Below are positions 26,754 through 34,835 of a DNA stretch of 43,752 nucleotides, piece by piece. The notes below the pieces were generated by a model. The model worked only from the letters and a program-made list of their open reading frames with translations. It searched no databases and had not been told where the DNA came from. This DNA comes from Oceanicola sp. (GTDB lineage Bacteria > Pseudomonadota > Alphaproteobacteria > Rhodobacterales > Rhodobacteraceae): positions 4,265,874 to 4,309,625 of the forward strand of contig CP051231.1 of assembly GCA_017792405.1 (NCBI GenBank). The letters are read 5' to 3'. The first letter of the stretch is position 1; each line of letters opens with the position of its first letter. The position numbers and the translations under genes are program-made.

Positions 26754-27638
26754 ATGAGCGACTACCCGATCGACATCACCGTCACCCCCGAAGTGAAAGC
26801 CTTCTTCGACGAGGCGACAAACACCATCTCCTACGTGGTCAAAGACCCGGACAGCCGCCATTGCGCCGTGATCGACAGCGTCATGGATATCGACTACGCC
26901 GCAGGCCGTATCACCTATGACAACGCCGACGAGATCATCGCCTACGTTCGCGAAAACGGCCTCATCGTCGACTGGCTGATCGAAACCCACGTGCACGCCG
27001 ACCACCTCTCAGCCGCGCCCTATATCCAGCAAAAGCTGGGCGGCAAAATCGGGATCGGCGAACAGATCACCACCGTGCAGGACACCTTTGGCAAGGTCTT
27101 CAACGAGGGCACCGAGTTTCAGCGCGATGGCTCGCAGTTCGATGCGCTCTTCGTGGATGGCGACACCTACAGAATCGGCAATCTCGAGGCCGTCGCGCTC
27201 TATACGCCCGGCCACACGCCTGCCTGCATGACTCATGTCATCGGCAACGCGGCCTTCGTCGGCGATACGCTTTTCATGCCCGATGGCGGCTCGGCCCGGG
27301 CCGACTTTCCGGGCGGCGATGCGGGCGTGCTCTACGACAGCATCATGAAGGTGCTGTCGCTGCCCGAGGAGATGCGCCTCTTCATGTGCCACGACTACGC
27401 CCCGGGCGGCCGCGAGATCCAATGGGAGACGACCGTGGCCGAGGAAAAGGCGAACAACATCCACGTCGGTGCAGGCAAGTCGAAGCAAGACTTCATCAAG
27501 TTCCGCACCGAGCGGGATGCCACGCTCGACATGCCCAAGCTCATCATCCCTTCGCTGCAAGTGAACATGCGCGCGGGTGAGATCCCGACCGACAAGGATG
27601 GCAAGCCGATGCTCAAAGTCCCTCTGAACGGGCTCTGA
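26754..27638 (+). CDS. MBL-fold persulfide dioxygenase-like protein (ETHE1/Blh type)
   Basis: This 294-residue metallo-beta-lactamase-fold protein has motif THVHADHLSA (His79, His81, Asp83, His84), GHTPACM for the next metal His, FVGDTLF with the bridging Asp, and CHDY near residue 213. ETHE1-like enzymes use one iron to oxidise glutathione persulfide to sulfite. The C-terminal ~70 residues (KSKQDFIKFRTERDATL and KLIIPSLQVNMRAGEIP) match the Blh-type proteins of sulfide-responsive operons. ATG 26754 is chosen for GGAGG 5 bases upstream. An ATG four codons earlier lacks a site. It sits between YeeE and the DUF442 gene, as in bigR-type operons. Confidence 0.92.
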   Translation: MSDYPIDITVTPEVKAFFDEATNTISYVVKDPDSRHCAVIDSVMDIDYAAGRITYDNADEIIAYVRENGLIVDWLIETHVHADHLSAAPYIQQKLGGKIGIGEQITTVQDTFGKVFNEGTEFQRDGSQFDALFVDGDTYRIGNLEAVALYTPGHTPACMTHVIGNAAFVGDTLFMPDGGSARADFPGGDAGVLYDSIMKVLSLPEEMRLFMCHDYAPGGREIQWETTVAEEKANNIHVGAGKSKQDFIKFRTERDATLDMPKLIIPSLQVNMRAGEIPTDKDGKPMLKVPLNGL

Positions 27639-27641
27639 GAA

Positions 27642-28058
27642 ATGACCACGCCTGTCCAGCTCGATGGCAGCTACTTCGTCGCCCCCCAGATCACGCCGGA
27701 TGAAATCGGTGGTCTTGCTGCCGCGGGCTTCCGGGTGATCATCAACAACCGGCCCGACGGCGAGGTGCCGGGCCAGCCGAGCAGCGCCGAGATCAGGGCC
27801 GAGGCGCAGCGCCACGGCCTGGCCTACCACCACATCCCGCTCTCCGGGCGCGAGGTGTCCGAGGCTGACACCGACGCGCTGGAGGCTGTGCTTTCCTCCG
27901 CGGCAGGCACAACACTGGCCTTCTGTCGCTCCGGTATGCGCTCTGCGATGATCTGGGCCGCCCGTGAGTGCCGCCTCCGCCCGGCGGCGGATGTCGCCCG
28001 ACAAGCCGCCGCCGCAGGGTATGATCTTTCCGCCTTCCTCGGCACCACGGGAGCCTGA
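27642..28058 (+). CDS. DUF442/TIGR01244 sulfur-handling protein
   Basis: This 138-residue protein has the phosphatase/rhodanese-like fold. It begins with the family pattern YFVAPQITPDEIGGLAAAGF, then INNRPDGE, and has an active-site loop AFCRSGMRSAMIW with Cys95 and Arg100. In other bacteria this domain is fused to the MBL domain (Blh). Here it is separate and immediately downstream, which fits a joint role in sulfane-sulfur transfer or oxidation. The enzyme activity is uncertain, as phosphatase and sulfurtransferase roles have both been proposed for the family. The stop codon is 1 base before the SulP GTG start. Confidence 0.88.
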   Translation: MTTPVQLDGSYFVAPQITPDEIGGLAAAGFRVIINNRPDGEVPGQPSSAEIRAEAQRHGLAYHHIPLSGREVSEADTDALEAVLSSAAGTTLAFCRSGMRSAMIWAARECRLRPAADVARQAAAAGYDLSAFLGTTGA

Positions 28059-28059
28059 G

Positions 28060-29784
28060 GTGAAGTCCGCACTCCGTCGCGTCCTGCCTGTCTTCGACTG
28101 GGGCCGCACCTACAACCGTGATGCCCTCTCGAACGACCTGATCGCGGCGGTGATCGTGACGATCATGCTGATCCCGCAGTCGCTGGCCTACGCACTCCTC
28201 GCAGGCCTGCCGCCCGAGGCCGGCATCTACGCCTCCATCGTGCCGATCATTCTATACGCCATCTTCGGCACTTCCCGCGCGCTGGCGGTGGGGCCGGTTG
28301 CCGTGGTCTCGCTGATGACCGCCGCCGCCGTGGGGCAGGTGGCCGAGCAAGGCACTATGGGCTACGCCGCCGCAGCACTCACGCTGGCGCTGCTGTCTGG
28401 CGGCATGCTGTTGATGCTCGGTGTGTTCAAGTTGGGCTTTCTCGCCAACTTCCTTTCGCACCCTGTCATCGCGGGCTTCATCACCGCCTCAGGCATCCTG
28501 ATCGCGACCTCGCAGGTCAAGCATGTGCTCGGTGTGCCGGGCGGTGGCCACAACCTGCCGGAAATGCTCGGCAAGCTCACCGCGCAGCTCGGCCAAATCA
28601 ACCTGATCACCCTCGTCATTGGCGTTTCGGCCACGGCCTTCCTTTTCTGGGTCCGCAAGGGGCTGAAGCCGCTCCTGCTCAACGCAGGCCTCAAACCACG
28701 ACTGGCGGACATCGCGACAAAGGCCGGCCCCGTGGCCGCCGTCGTCGCCACCACCCTGGTCACCTGGGCCTTCAACCTGTCGGACCATGGCGTGCAGATC
28801 GTCGGCTCCGTCCCGCAAGCCCTGCCGCCGCTCACCATGCCCGATCTCTCGATCGACCTGCTGACCGCGCTTTTCGTGCCCGCGCTGCTGATCTCGATCA
28901 TCGGTTTCGTTGAGTCAATTTCGGTCGCCCAGACCCTTGCCGCGAAAAAGCGCCAGCGGATCGACCCCGATAAGGAGCTTATCGGCCTCGGGGCCGCCAA
29001 CATCGGCGCGGCATTCACCGGCGGCTACCCGGTGACCGGCGGCTTTGCCCGCTCGGTTGTCAACTTCGACGCGGGTGCCGAAACCCCGGCAGCCGGGGCC
29101 TACACCGCCCTCGGCCTTGCCATCGCCGCCATCGCCCTCACCCCTCTGGTCTACTTCCTGCCCAAGGCCACACTGGCCGCCACCATCATTGTGGCCGTGC
29201 TTTCGCTGGTGGATTTCACAATCCTCAAGAACAGCTGGACGTATAATCGCGCCGACTTTGCCGCCGTGCTCGTGACCATCCTGCTCACCCTCGGCTTCGG
29301 CGTCGAAAGCGGGGTGACGGCAGGGGTAGTCATCTCCATCGGCCTTTTTCTCTATCGCACCTCCAAGCCCCACATCGCCGAGGTCGGGCTGGTGCCGGGT
29401 ACCCAACATTTTCGCAACGTGCTGCGCCACATGGTCGAAACCTCGCCAACCCTCCTGACCATCCGCATCGACGAGAGCCTCTATTTCGCCAACGCGCGCT
29501 ACCTAGAGGACTACGTGCTCGACCGCGTGGTGAAAAATCCCGAGCTGCGTGACGTGGTGCTCATGTGCTCCGCCGTGAATGAGATCGACCTTTCCGCGCT
29601 GGAATCGCTCGAGGCACTCAACAAACGGCTGGCCGACCTGAACGTGCGGCTCCACATGTCGGAGGTCAAAGGCCCGGTGACCGACCGTCTTGGCCGCACC
29701 CATTTTTTCGAGGCGCTCTCGGGCGAGCTGTTTCTGGCGCAGTATGATGCCTACCAGGCACTTGCCGGAAACAGGCCAGCCTGA
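28060..29784 (+). CDS. SulP-family anion transporter with STAS domain
   Basis: This 574-residue inner-membrane transporter has ten or more hydrophobic helices, with PQSLAYALLAGLPPEAGIYAS-type and AVGPVAVVSLMTA segments near the N terminus. A cytosolic C-terminal STAS domain occupies about residues 445-560 (RIDESLYFANARYLEDYV, LMCSAVNEIDLSALESLEAL). SulP proteins carry sulfate, bicarbonate or related anions. In this operon, export of sulfite/sulfate or uptake of a sulfur anion is plausible. The GTG at 28060 is chosen because GGGAG lies 6 bases upstream. A longer frame from 27964 would overlap the previous gene. It converges on the DUF2125 gene with an 18-base gap. Confidence 0.93.
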   Translation: MKSALRRVLPVFDWGRTYNRDALSNDLIAAVIVTIMLIPQSLAYALLAGLPPEAGIYASIVPIILYAIFGTSRALAVGPVAVVSLMTAAAVGQVAEQGTMGYAAAALTLALLSGGMLLMLGVFKLGFLANFLSHPVIAGFITASGILIATSQVKHVLGVPGGGHNLPEMLGKLTAQLGQINLITLVIGVSATAFLFWVRKGLKPLLLNAGLKPRLADIATKAGPVAAVVATTLVTWAFNLSDHGVQIVGSVPQALPPLTMPDLSIDLLTALFVPALLISIIGFVESISVAQTLAAKKRQRIDPDKELIGLGAANIGAAFTGGYPVTGGFARSVVNFDAGAETPAAGAYTALGLAIAAIALTPLVYFLPKATLAATIIVAVLSLVDFTILKNSWTYNRADFAAVLVTILLTLGFGVESGVTAGVVISIGLFLYRTSKPHIAEVGLVPGTQHFRNVLRHMVETSPTLLTIRIDESLYFANARYLEDYVLDRVVKNPELRDVVLMCSAVNEIDLSALESLEALNKRLADLNVRLHMSEVKGPVTDRLGRTHFFEALSGELFLAQYDAYQALAGNRPA

Positions 29785-29802
29785 CCCGTCACCACAGCCG
29801 GA

Positions 29803-30813
29803 TCATCTCAACAGGATCAACGGGGCCGGGCCAATCGGCGCCGGGCCGATCCGTGTTTGCCCATTCTTGAAGTTGAGCGGAATATCCAGCGTTTTCGGGC
29901 TGCCCGCCAACTGGCTGGCAATCTCAAGCGCTGCGGTGATCGGCGTTTCGAAGTCCGCCGGGACGACGCCTGAGGCAACGCCCACGGCAAGAATTTCACG
30001 CCAGTTCGTCGCCTTCACCAGCACCGACCCTTCCGGCACACCCGCCTCGTTCACCTCAAAACTGCCGGCCAGCTTCAGCTCCATCCGCCCCCACTTCGCT
30101 TCCGCCAGCTTGATCTCCACATGCCGGGGCTGGGGGCGGGCCTGCTCAATCGCGCGCCGGTCCCAAGGGGCTGAAAAGCGGATCGTTAGATCTGCTGTCA
30201 CCGAGTCCAGCGTGTCGGGCACAAGATCCGCAGCGTTCAACTCCGCCAGCAGCTTCGACGGCACCTGCCAAGCCTCTGCGGAGAAGCTGATCTGATGCAG
30301 CGCAGGGTCCGGAAAGTCCTCCGGCAGGGTCCGTGTGGCCAGCCGCCCCTTGGTGAGACGGCTCGTCCAGCCTGCATCCGAGACCAGCTCCATCCCGTCC
30401 AGCTCAAAGCTCGACCGTTTCAGCGCCAGCGAGGTCGGCGTGAGCATCAGGCTGCCCCGCAGCCGTTCGGATGTGATCTCAAGCCGCTCGAAGGGGGTTT
30501 GCAGGCTCTGCCGGTCCGGCCACACGGCGATGACGTGGTAGGGCTTGTAGCTGAGGGCAAGGCTCTGAAAGAACGGTGCGGACCATGCCCACCCCGTGCG
30601 CGGATCGGCGAGTCGCACCTCGTCCAGCTCAAGGTCGAACCGGTTGGGAAAGCCCCGCACCACGACCCGCTCGGCCTCCGCCTGCCAGCCATCGGCCCGG
30701 CGGTCCTCCAGCCAGAGGGTCACCGCCTTCTCCAGCCCCCAGGCCCCCACGGCCCAGTATCCGCCCCAGGCGAGAGCGGCGACCAAGACCACAACGATCA
30801 TCCGGCGCAGCAT
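29803..30813 (-). CDS. DUF2125 envelope protein
   Basis: This 336-residue protein has an N-terminal signal anchor (MIVVVLVAALAWGGYWAVGAW) and a large beta-rich domain outside the membrane, typical of alphaproteobacterial DUF2125 (FPNRFDLELDEVRLADP, SAPFFQSLALSYKPYHVIAVWP). Such proteins resemble lipid-contacting envelope proteins, but the function is unknown. AAAGGGG lies 5-6 bases before the ATG. Its start codon overlaps a possible plus-strand start of the next gene in the tetranucleotide CATG. Confidence 0.88.
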   Translation of the reverse strand: MLRRMIVVVLVAALAWGGYWAVGAWGLEKAVTLWLEDRRADGWQAEAERVVVRGFPNRFDLELDEVRLADPRTGWAWSAPFFQSLALSYKPYHVIAVWPDRQSLQTPFERLEITSERLRGSLMLTPTSLALKRSSFELDGMELVSDAGWTSRLTKGRLATRTLPEDFPDPALHQISFSAEAWQVPSKLLAELNAADLVPDTLDSVTADLTIRFSAPWDRRAIEQARPQPRHVEIKLAEAKWGRMELKLAGSFEVNEAGVPEGSVLVKATNWREILAVGVASGVVPADFETPITAALEIASQLAGSPKTLDIPLNFKNGQTRIGPAPIGPAPLILLR

Positions 30814-30877
30814 GCACGCCCCTTTCGATTTTCAACGCGATCTGGTTTACCGGGCCGCAGATGGAAAGGCGAGGCGG

Positions 30878-31429
30878 ATGATCCCCGACAATGACTTGCC
30901 CAGCCCGCTCTGGGTATTTGGCTATGGCAGCCTGCTTTGGAACCCCGGTTTCGCGGTCGCTGAAGAGCGGCTGGCCCGGCTCGACGGCTACCACCGGGCC
31001 TTTTGTATGTCATCCATCCACCACAGGGGTACGGAGGAGAGCCCGGGGCTCGTTCTGGCGCTGGACGCAGAAAAGGACGCGTCGTGCCAAGGGGTTGCCC
31101 TGCGGGTCATGCCCGGGCAAGAGCCCGAGGTTCTGGCGGCGCTGCGTGAGCGCGAGTTGATCTCTTCGGCTTATTTCGAGGCGGTCGTCACTTTGCACGC
31201 CGAAGGGCACGCCCCGTTTCAGGCGCTGGCCTATGTCATCGACCGCGATCATGTGCAGTACTGCGGCGGTCTCACGCTGGAGCGGCAGGCCGAGATCATC
31301 GCCCATGCCCATGGCGGGCGCGGGCCGAACACCGAGTACCTCTTCAACACCGCCGATCACCTCGCCGAACTCGGCATCGCCGACCCCGATCTGGCCTGGC
31401 TCGCGGCCCGGTTGCGCAACGAGGCGTGA
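30878..31429 (+). CDS. ChaC-like gamma-glutamylcyclotransferase
   Basis: This 183-residue cytosolic enzyme probably degrades glutathione to 5-oxoproline and Cys-Gly. Motifs are LWVFGYGSLLWNPGF at the N terminus (the glutamyl-binding YGSL), HRAFCMSSIHHRGTEESPGL, the catalytic Glu region (RERELISSAYFEAVV) and GRGPNTEYLFNT. I chose ATG 30878 because AAAGG lies 8 bases upstream and homology starts right after it. ATG 30812 would add 22 residues (MHAPFDFQRDLVYRAADGKA...) and overlap the DUF2125 start. It is located after the sulfur cluster and may link to thiol metabolism, though this is inference. Confidence 0.88.
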   Translation: MIPDNDLPSPLWVFGYGSLLWNPGFAVAEERLARLDGYHRAFCMSSIHHRGTEESPGLVLALDAEKDASCQGVALRVMPGQEPEVLAALRERELISSAYFEAVVTLHAEGHAPFQALAYVIDRDHVQYCGGLTLERQAEIIAHAHGGRGPNTEYLFNTADHLAELGIADPDLAWLAARLRNEA

Positions 31430-31500
31430 GGCCTTTGTGATTGGCAACGCCGGGCCGCCCCCCTAAGCTGCCGCCAAGAAACAAAGGGCGTTAACCCCGC

Positions 31501-32661
31501 ATGAGCATGACTGAGGCCGAGGCCGAGCCGCATTTTTCACAACCCGTGCGCCAAGTGGCGCAAATGCTGATTGTCCTCGGGCTGGTGGCCGTGGGGAGCT
31601 ACCTGCTTTTGCCCACGGTGATGCCCGTGGTCCGCGCCAACCTCTGGCTCAACGGGACCATCGGCCTCGTCTTCGTGGTTGGGGTCTTCACCTGTTTCTG
31701 GCAGGTCTACCAGCTCGTGCGGTCGGTGGCATGGCTGGAGGACTTTGCCCTTGAGCGCGAAGTTGGGGCCAAGGTGCCGCGCCTGCTCGCGCCCTTGGCG
31801 GCGCTGCTGCGGTCCCGGCGCGGGCGGATGCAGATTTCGGCGACATCCTCGCGCTCCATTCTGGAGTCCGTGGCAACCCGGATCGAAGAGTTGCGGGATA
31901 TCACCCGCTACCTCGTCAACCTCCTGATTTTCCTTGGCCTTCTCGGCACATTCTACGGTCTGGCCACCACCGTTCCGGCCGTGGTGGAGACCATCCGCTC
32001 GCTTGCTCCGCAGGAGGGCGAGGGCGGCGTCGAGGTGTTTTCGCGGCTCATGGGCGGGCTCGAGGCTCAGCTGGGTGGCATGGGCACGGCCTTCGGCTCT
32101 TCGCTGCTGGGGCTTGCCGGGTCGTTGATCGTGGGGCTGCTCGAACTTTTTGCCTCGCATGGTCAGAACCGCTTTTACCGCGAACTGGAGGAGTGGCTAT
32201 CGTCGATCACCCGCGTGGCGTTCGCGGGTGCAGAAGGCGAAGGTGCCGAACCTTCTGCGGCGGCTGGCATCCTCGACCACATGGCCGAGCAGATGGAGGC
32301 GATGCGGGAGATGTTCACGCAATCGGATGTGTCGCGCGCGATCCTTGAAGACAAAATCGGCGGCGTGGCCGACGCGGTCGACAAGTTGACTGAGACACTC
32401 GCCGCAGAGCGAGCGCCTGACCCATTGCTGCTGCGGATCGCGGAGGCCAACGAAGCGCTGCTCAACAAGCTCGACGGTGTGACCTCTGGCGACGGCGGCG
32501 TGGACGCCGAAAGCCGGATGCGCTTGCGGTCGATCGACACGCAACTGCTTGCGATCCATGAAGATATCGCCGCCGGACGGCAGGAGAGTGTGGCTGGCCT
32601 TAGGGCCGATATCTCGGCGCTGACACGGGTCATCCGCGAGGCCACCCGGAGGCCCGGCTGA
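31501..32661 (+). CDS. MotA/TolQ/ExbB-family ion channel subunit
   Basis: This 386-residue membrane protein has four helices: residues ~19-39, 48-68, 139-160 and 192-216. The last two are the channel-forming pair with LLIFLGLLGTFYGLATTV and MGTAFGSSLLGLAGSLIVGL, matching the MotA_ExbB domain. A ~160-residue helical cytosolic tail follows, with heptad-like stretches (ILDHMAEQMEAMREMF, KIGGVADAVDKLTETLAA). Paired with the downstream MotB-like gene (TGATG overlap), it should form a proton- or sodium-driven stator. It is not a flagellar MotA, as no motility genes are near. The start has a weak ribosome site. Confidence 0.9.
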   Translation: MSMTEAEAEPHFSQPVRQVAQMLIVLGLVAVGSYLLLPTVMPVVRANLWLNGTIGLVFVVGVFTCFWQVYQLVRSVAWLEDFALEREVGAKVPRLLAPLAALLRSRRGRMQISATSSRSILESVATRIEELRDITRYLVNLLIFLGLLGTFYGLATTVPAVVETIRSLAPQEGEGGVEVFSRLMGGLEAQLGGMGTAFGSSLLGLAGSLIVGLLELFASHGQNRFYRELEEWLSSITRVAFAGAEGEGAEPSAAAGILDHMAEQMEAMREMFTQSDVSRAILEDKIGGVADAVDKLTETLAAERAPDPLLLRIAEANEALLNKLDGVTSGDGGVDAESRMRLRSIDTQLLAIHEDIAAGRQESVAGLRADISALTRVIREATRRPG

Positions 32662-34658
32662 TGGCTCTCGCGCGCCGCAACGGACAACGCTTCTCGGCCT
32701 CGATCTGGCCGGGCTTCGTGGATGCGATGACGGCGCTCCTGCTGGTTCTGATGTTCGTTTTGTCGATCTTCATGATCGTGCAATTCATGCTCCGTGAGAC
32801 CATCACGGGGCAGGAGAGTGAGCTGAATGAACTGGGCGCTGAACTGGCCTCCTTGGCGGATGCATTGGGGCTGGAGAGGGCGCGGGTAGAAGCGTTGCAG
32901 GGGGATGTGGCGGGGCGGGATGCGGCGCTTTCTGCGGCGCAGGAAGATGCCGCCCGGCAGGCCGCTCTGATCGCCTCGCTGCGGGGGCAGATCGCCTCGG
33001 GGCAGGAGGCTCTGCAGGACGCCCAGCGGCAGATCACTGGCTTCGAAGAACAGGTTGCGGCCTTGATTTCAGAGAGAAATTCGGCGCAGGCGCGGGGGGC
33101 GGAACTCTCGGAAAGCCTCGCAGCGGTTGAGGCGGCGAGGGCGGCGGTGGAGGCGGAGAAGGCCTCGCTGGAGCAGGCTTTGGCCTCGGCGCGGACGGAG
33201 ATTGACGGGCAGGTGGAGGCGGCGCGGCTTGCTGCGGCTCGGCGAGAGGCGCTGGAGGCGCTGGTTGCGGACCTGCAGAAAGGCGCCGAGGAGAGCGCCG
33301 CGAAGGTGGCGGCGCTGGAGGAGGAATTGACGGAGGAGGAGAAGGCGCGGTTGGCAGAAACTGCGGCAGCTCAAGCCCTTAGGGAGCGGCTGAAGGGGGC
33401 GGAAACAGAGCTGACGGCGATGACCTTGGCGCTTGAGGCCCAGCGGAAGAAGGCGGAGGAGACCCTCACCTTGCTGGCTGCGGCGCAGGATGCGGAGGAG
33501 GATTTGAATGCCAAGCTGGCGGCGGCGCTGGCCTCGGTGTCGCAACTGGAAAGCCAAGTGGAATCAGGAGCTTCGAGCGCCGAGGAGGCGGCGCGGCTGT
33601 CCAGTGAACTGGCGGCGGCGGAGGCGGAGATCGCGGCACTGGGCAGCGCCAGGAGTGAGGCGGAAACCGCGCGGGATGCGCTGGCGGCAAGGGCCGAGGC
33701 GGCGGAAGCGGAGCGGGATGCGCTTAGGGCCGAAGTAGCTGAGAACGCGAAGGAAATTGCCGAACTCAAGGCCGTTAGAGAAGCGCTTGAGGCGGATGTG
33801 GGTGACAGTGCTGCGGTGCGCGAAAAGCTGGCGGCTGCACTTGCAGAAAAGCTGGTGGCGGAGCGGCGGGCGGAGGCGGCGCTGAGCGAGGTTGAGCGCA
33901 AGGACATATTGCTCGCTCGGGCCAATAAAGAGCTTGAAAACAAAGAGGTAGCCTCGGCCGAAGGGCAGCGGAAACTGGCGCTTTTGAACGAGCAGGTGGC
34001 GGCTCTGCGCTCGCAACTCGGGGCGTTGCAAGGTGTCATCGATGCGGCGGCGCAGCGGGACGAGGATTCGAAGGTTCAGATTGAGGCGCTGGGCGCACAG
34101 CTCAACGCCGCGCTGGCCCGTGCGGCGGCGGAAGAGAGGCGGCGGGCGGAGCTGGAAGCGGCGGAGCGCAAGCGGCTGGAAGAGGCGCAGAAAGACCTCG
34201 AACAGTATCGTTCGGAGTTCTTTGGCCGGATGAAGGAAGTGATCGGCAACACCGAGGGTGTGCGGATCGAGGGGGACAGGTTCGTGTTCTCGTCAGAGGT
34301 GCTCTTCCCGCCTGCGCAGGCCGCGCTTTCGGAGGCAGGAAAGACGGAAATTCAGAAGGTTACGGAGATTCTGCGCCGCCTCGCCGGAGAGATTCCACCC
34401 GAGATCGACTGGGTGATTCAGGTCGACGGGCACACCGACAATACCCAGCTTTCGGGCTTCGGGGAGTTTGCCGACAATTGGGAACTGAGCCAGGCGCGGG
34501 CGCTTTCGGTGGTGCGGTTCATGGCGGATGATCTGGGGATTCCGCCGCAGCGGCTCAGCGCAAACGGCTTTGGCGAGTACCAACCCATCGACCCGGATGA
34601 CACGCCCGAAGCGCTGGCGCGGAATCGGCGGATCGAGCTGAAACTGACGGAACGCTAA
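32661..34658 (+). CDS. MotB/OmpA-like stator partner with long coiled coil
   Basis: This 665-residue protein has three parts. Residues 14-36 form a single membrane helix, WPGFVDAMTALLLVLMFVLS, with Asp21 at the position of the MotB ion-binding Asp. Residues ~45-520 are almost continuous Ala/Glu/Arg/Leu coiled coil. Residues ~535-665 form an OmpA-type peptidoglycan-binding domain with VDGHTDN, NWELSQARALSVVRFM and NRRIELKLTE. The coiled coil is therefore periplasmic. Fully extended, it would exceed the usual width of the periplasm, so it must fold back or span unusual geometry. It is the second gene of a two-gene operon. The function is unknown. Confidence 0.92.
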   Translation: MALARRNGQRFSASIWPGFVDAMTALLLVLMFVLSIFMIVQFMLRETITGQESELNELGAELASLADALGLERARVEALQGDVAGRDAALSAAQEDAARQAALIASLRGQIASGQEALQDAQRQITGFEEQVAALISERNSAQARGAELSESLAAVEAARAAVEAEKASLEQALASARTEIDGQVEAARLAAARREALEALVADLQKGAEESAAKVAALEEELTEEEKARLAETAAAQALRERLKGAETELTAMTLALEAQRKKAEETLTLLAAAQDAEEDLNAKLAAALASVSQLESQVESGASSAEEAARLSSELAAAEAEIAALGSARSEAETARDALAARAEAAEAERDALRAEVAENAKEIAELKAVREALEADVGDSAAVREKLAAALAEKLVAERRAEAALSEVERKDILLARANKELENKEVASAEGQRKLALLNEQVAALRSQLGALQGVIDAAAQRDEDSKVQIEALGAQLNAALARAAAEERRRAELEAAERKRLEEAQKDLEQYRSEFFGRMKEVIGNTEGVRIEGDRFVFSSEVLFPPAQAALSEAGKTEIQKVTEILRRLAGEIPPEIDWVIQVDGHTDNTQLSGFGEFADNWELSQARALSVVRFMADDLGIPPQRLSANGFGEYQPIDPDDTPEALARNRRIELKLTER

Positions 34659-34659
34659 G

Positions 34660-34673
34660 CCTGCGTTCGCAGG
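34660..34673 (+). terminator. Possible weak terminator after the stator operon
   Basis: The short stem CCTGC/GCAGG with loop GTTC begins 2 bases after the stop codon. It is followed by TGTTGCG rather than a clean T-run, so termination would be weak or Rho-assisted. Confidence 0.3.
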
Positions 34674-34716
34674 TGTTGCGCCGCAGCGCGGCAGGCCGTT
34701 AACCCTGCCAAATGGG

Positions 34717-34772
34717 CGATGCACAACTGATACACAACCGATGCACATTCCATACATACGCGATATTCGCAC
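34717..34772 (+). repeat. 11-base tandem repeats with DnaA-box-like units
   Basis: Three in-phase units GATGCACAACT (34718), GATACACAACC (34729) and GATGCACATTC (34740) repeat every 11 bases. Two further decayed units begin at 34751 and 34762. With the preceding base, units read CGATGCACA, TGATACACA and CGATGCACA, which are 2, 1 and 2 mismatches from the DnaA-box consensus TTATNCACA. They lie in the 177-base convergent gap between the stator genes and the TIGR02186 gene. Confidence 0.6.
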
Positions 34773-34835
34773 AATGGAGGGCGTAAACGGGCCGAACGGT
34801 GCGCGCGGCGCGGTGTCGCACCTCAAGCCCGGAGG

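Noticed and set aside
31501..34658. Zorya anti-phage system
   Set aside because: The MotA- and MotB-like pair recalls ZorA/ZorB, but no zorC, zorD or zorE gene follows. The coiled coil is in the MotB-like rather than the MotA-like partner, and the neighbours are housekeeping genes.
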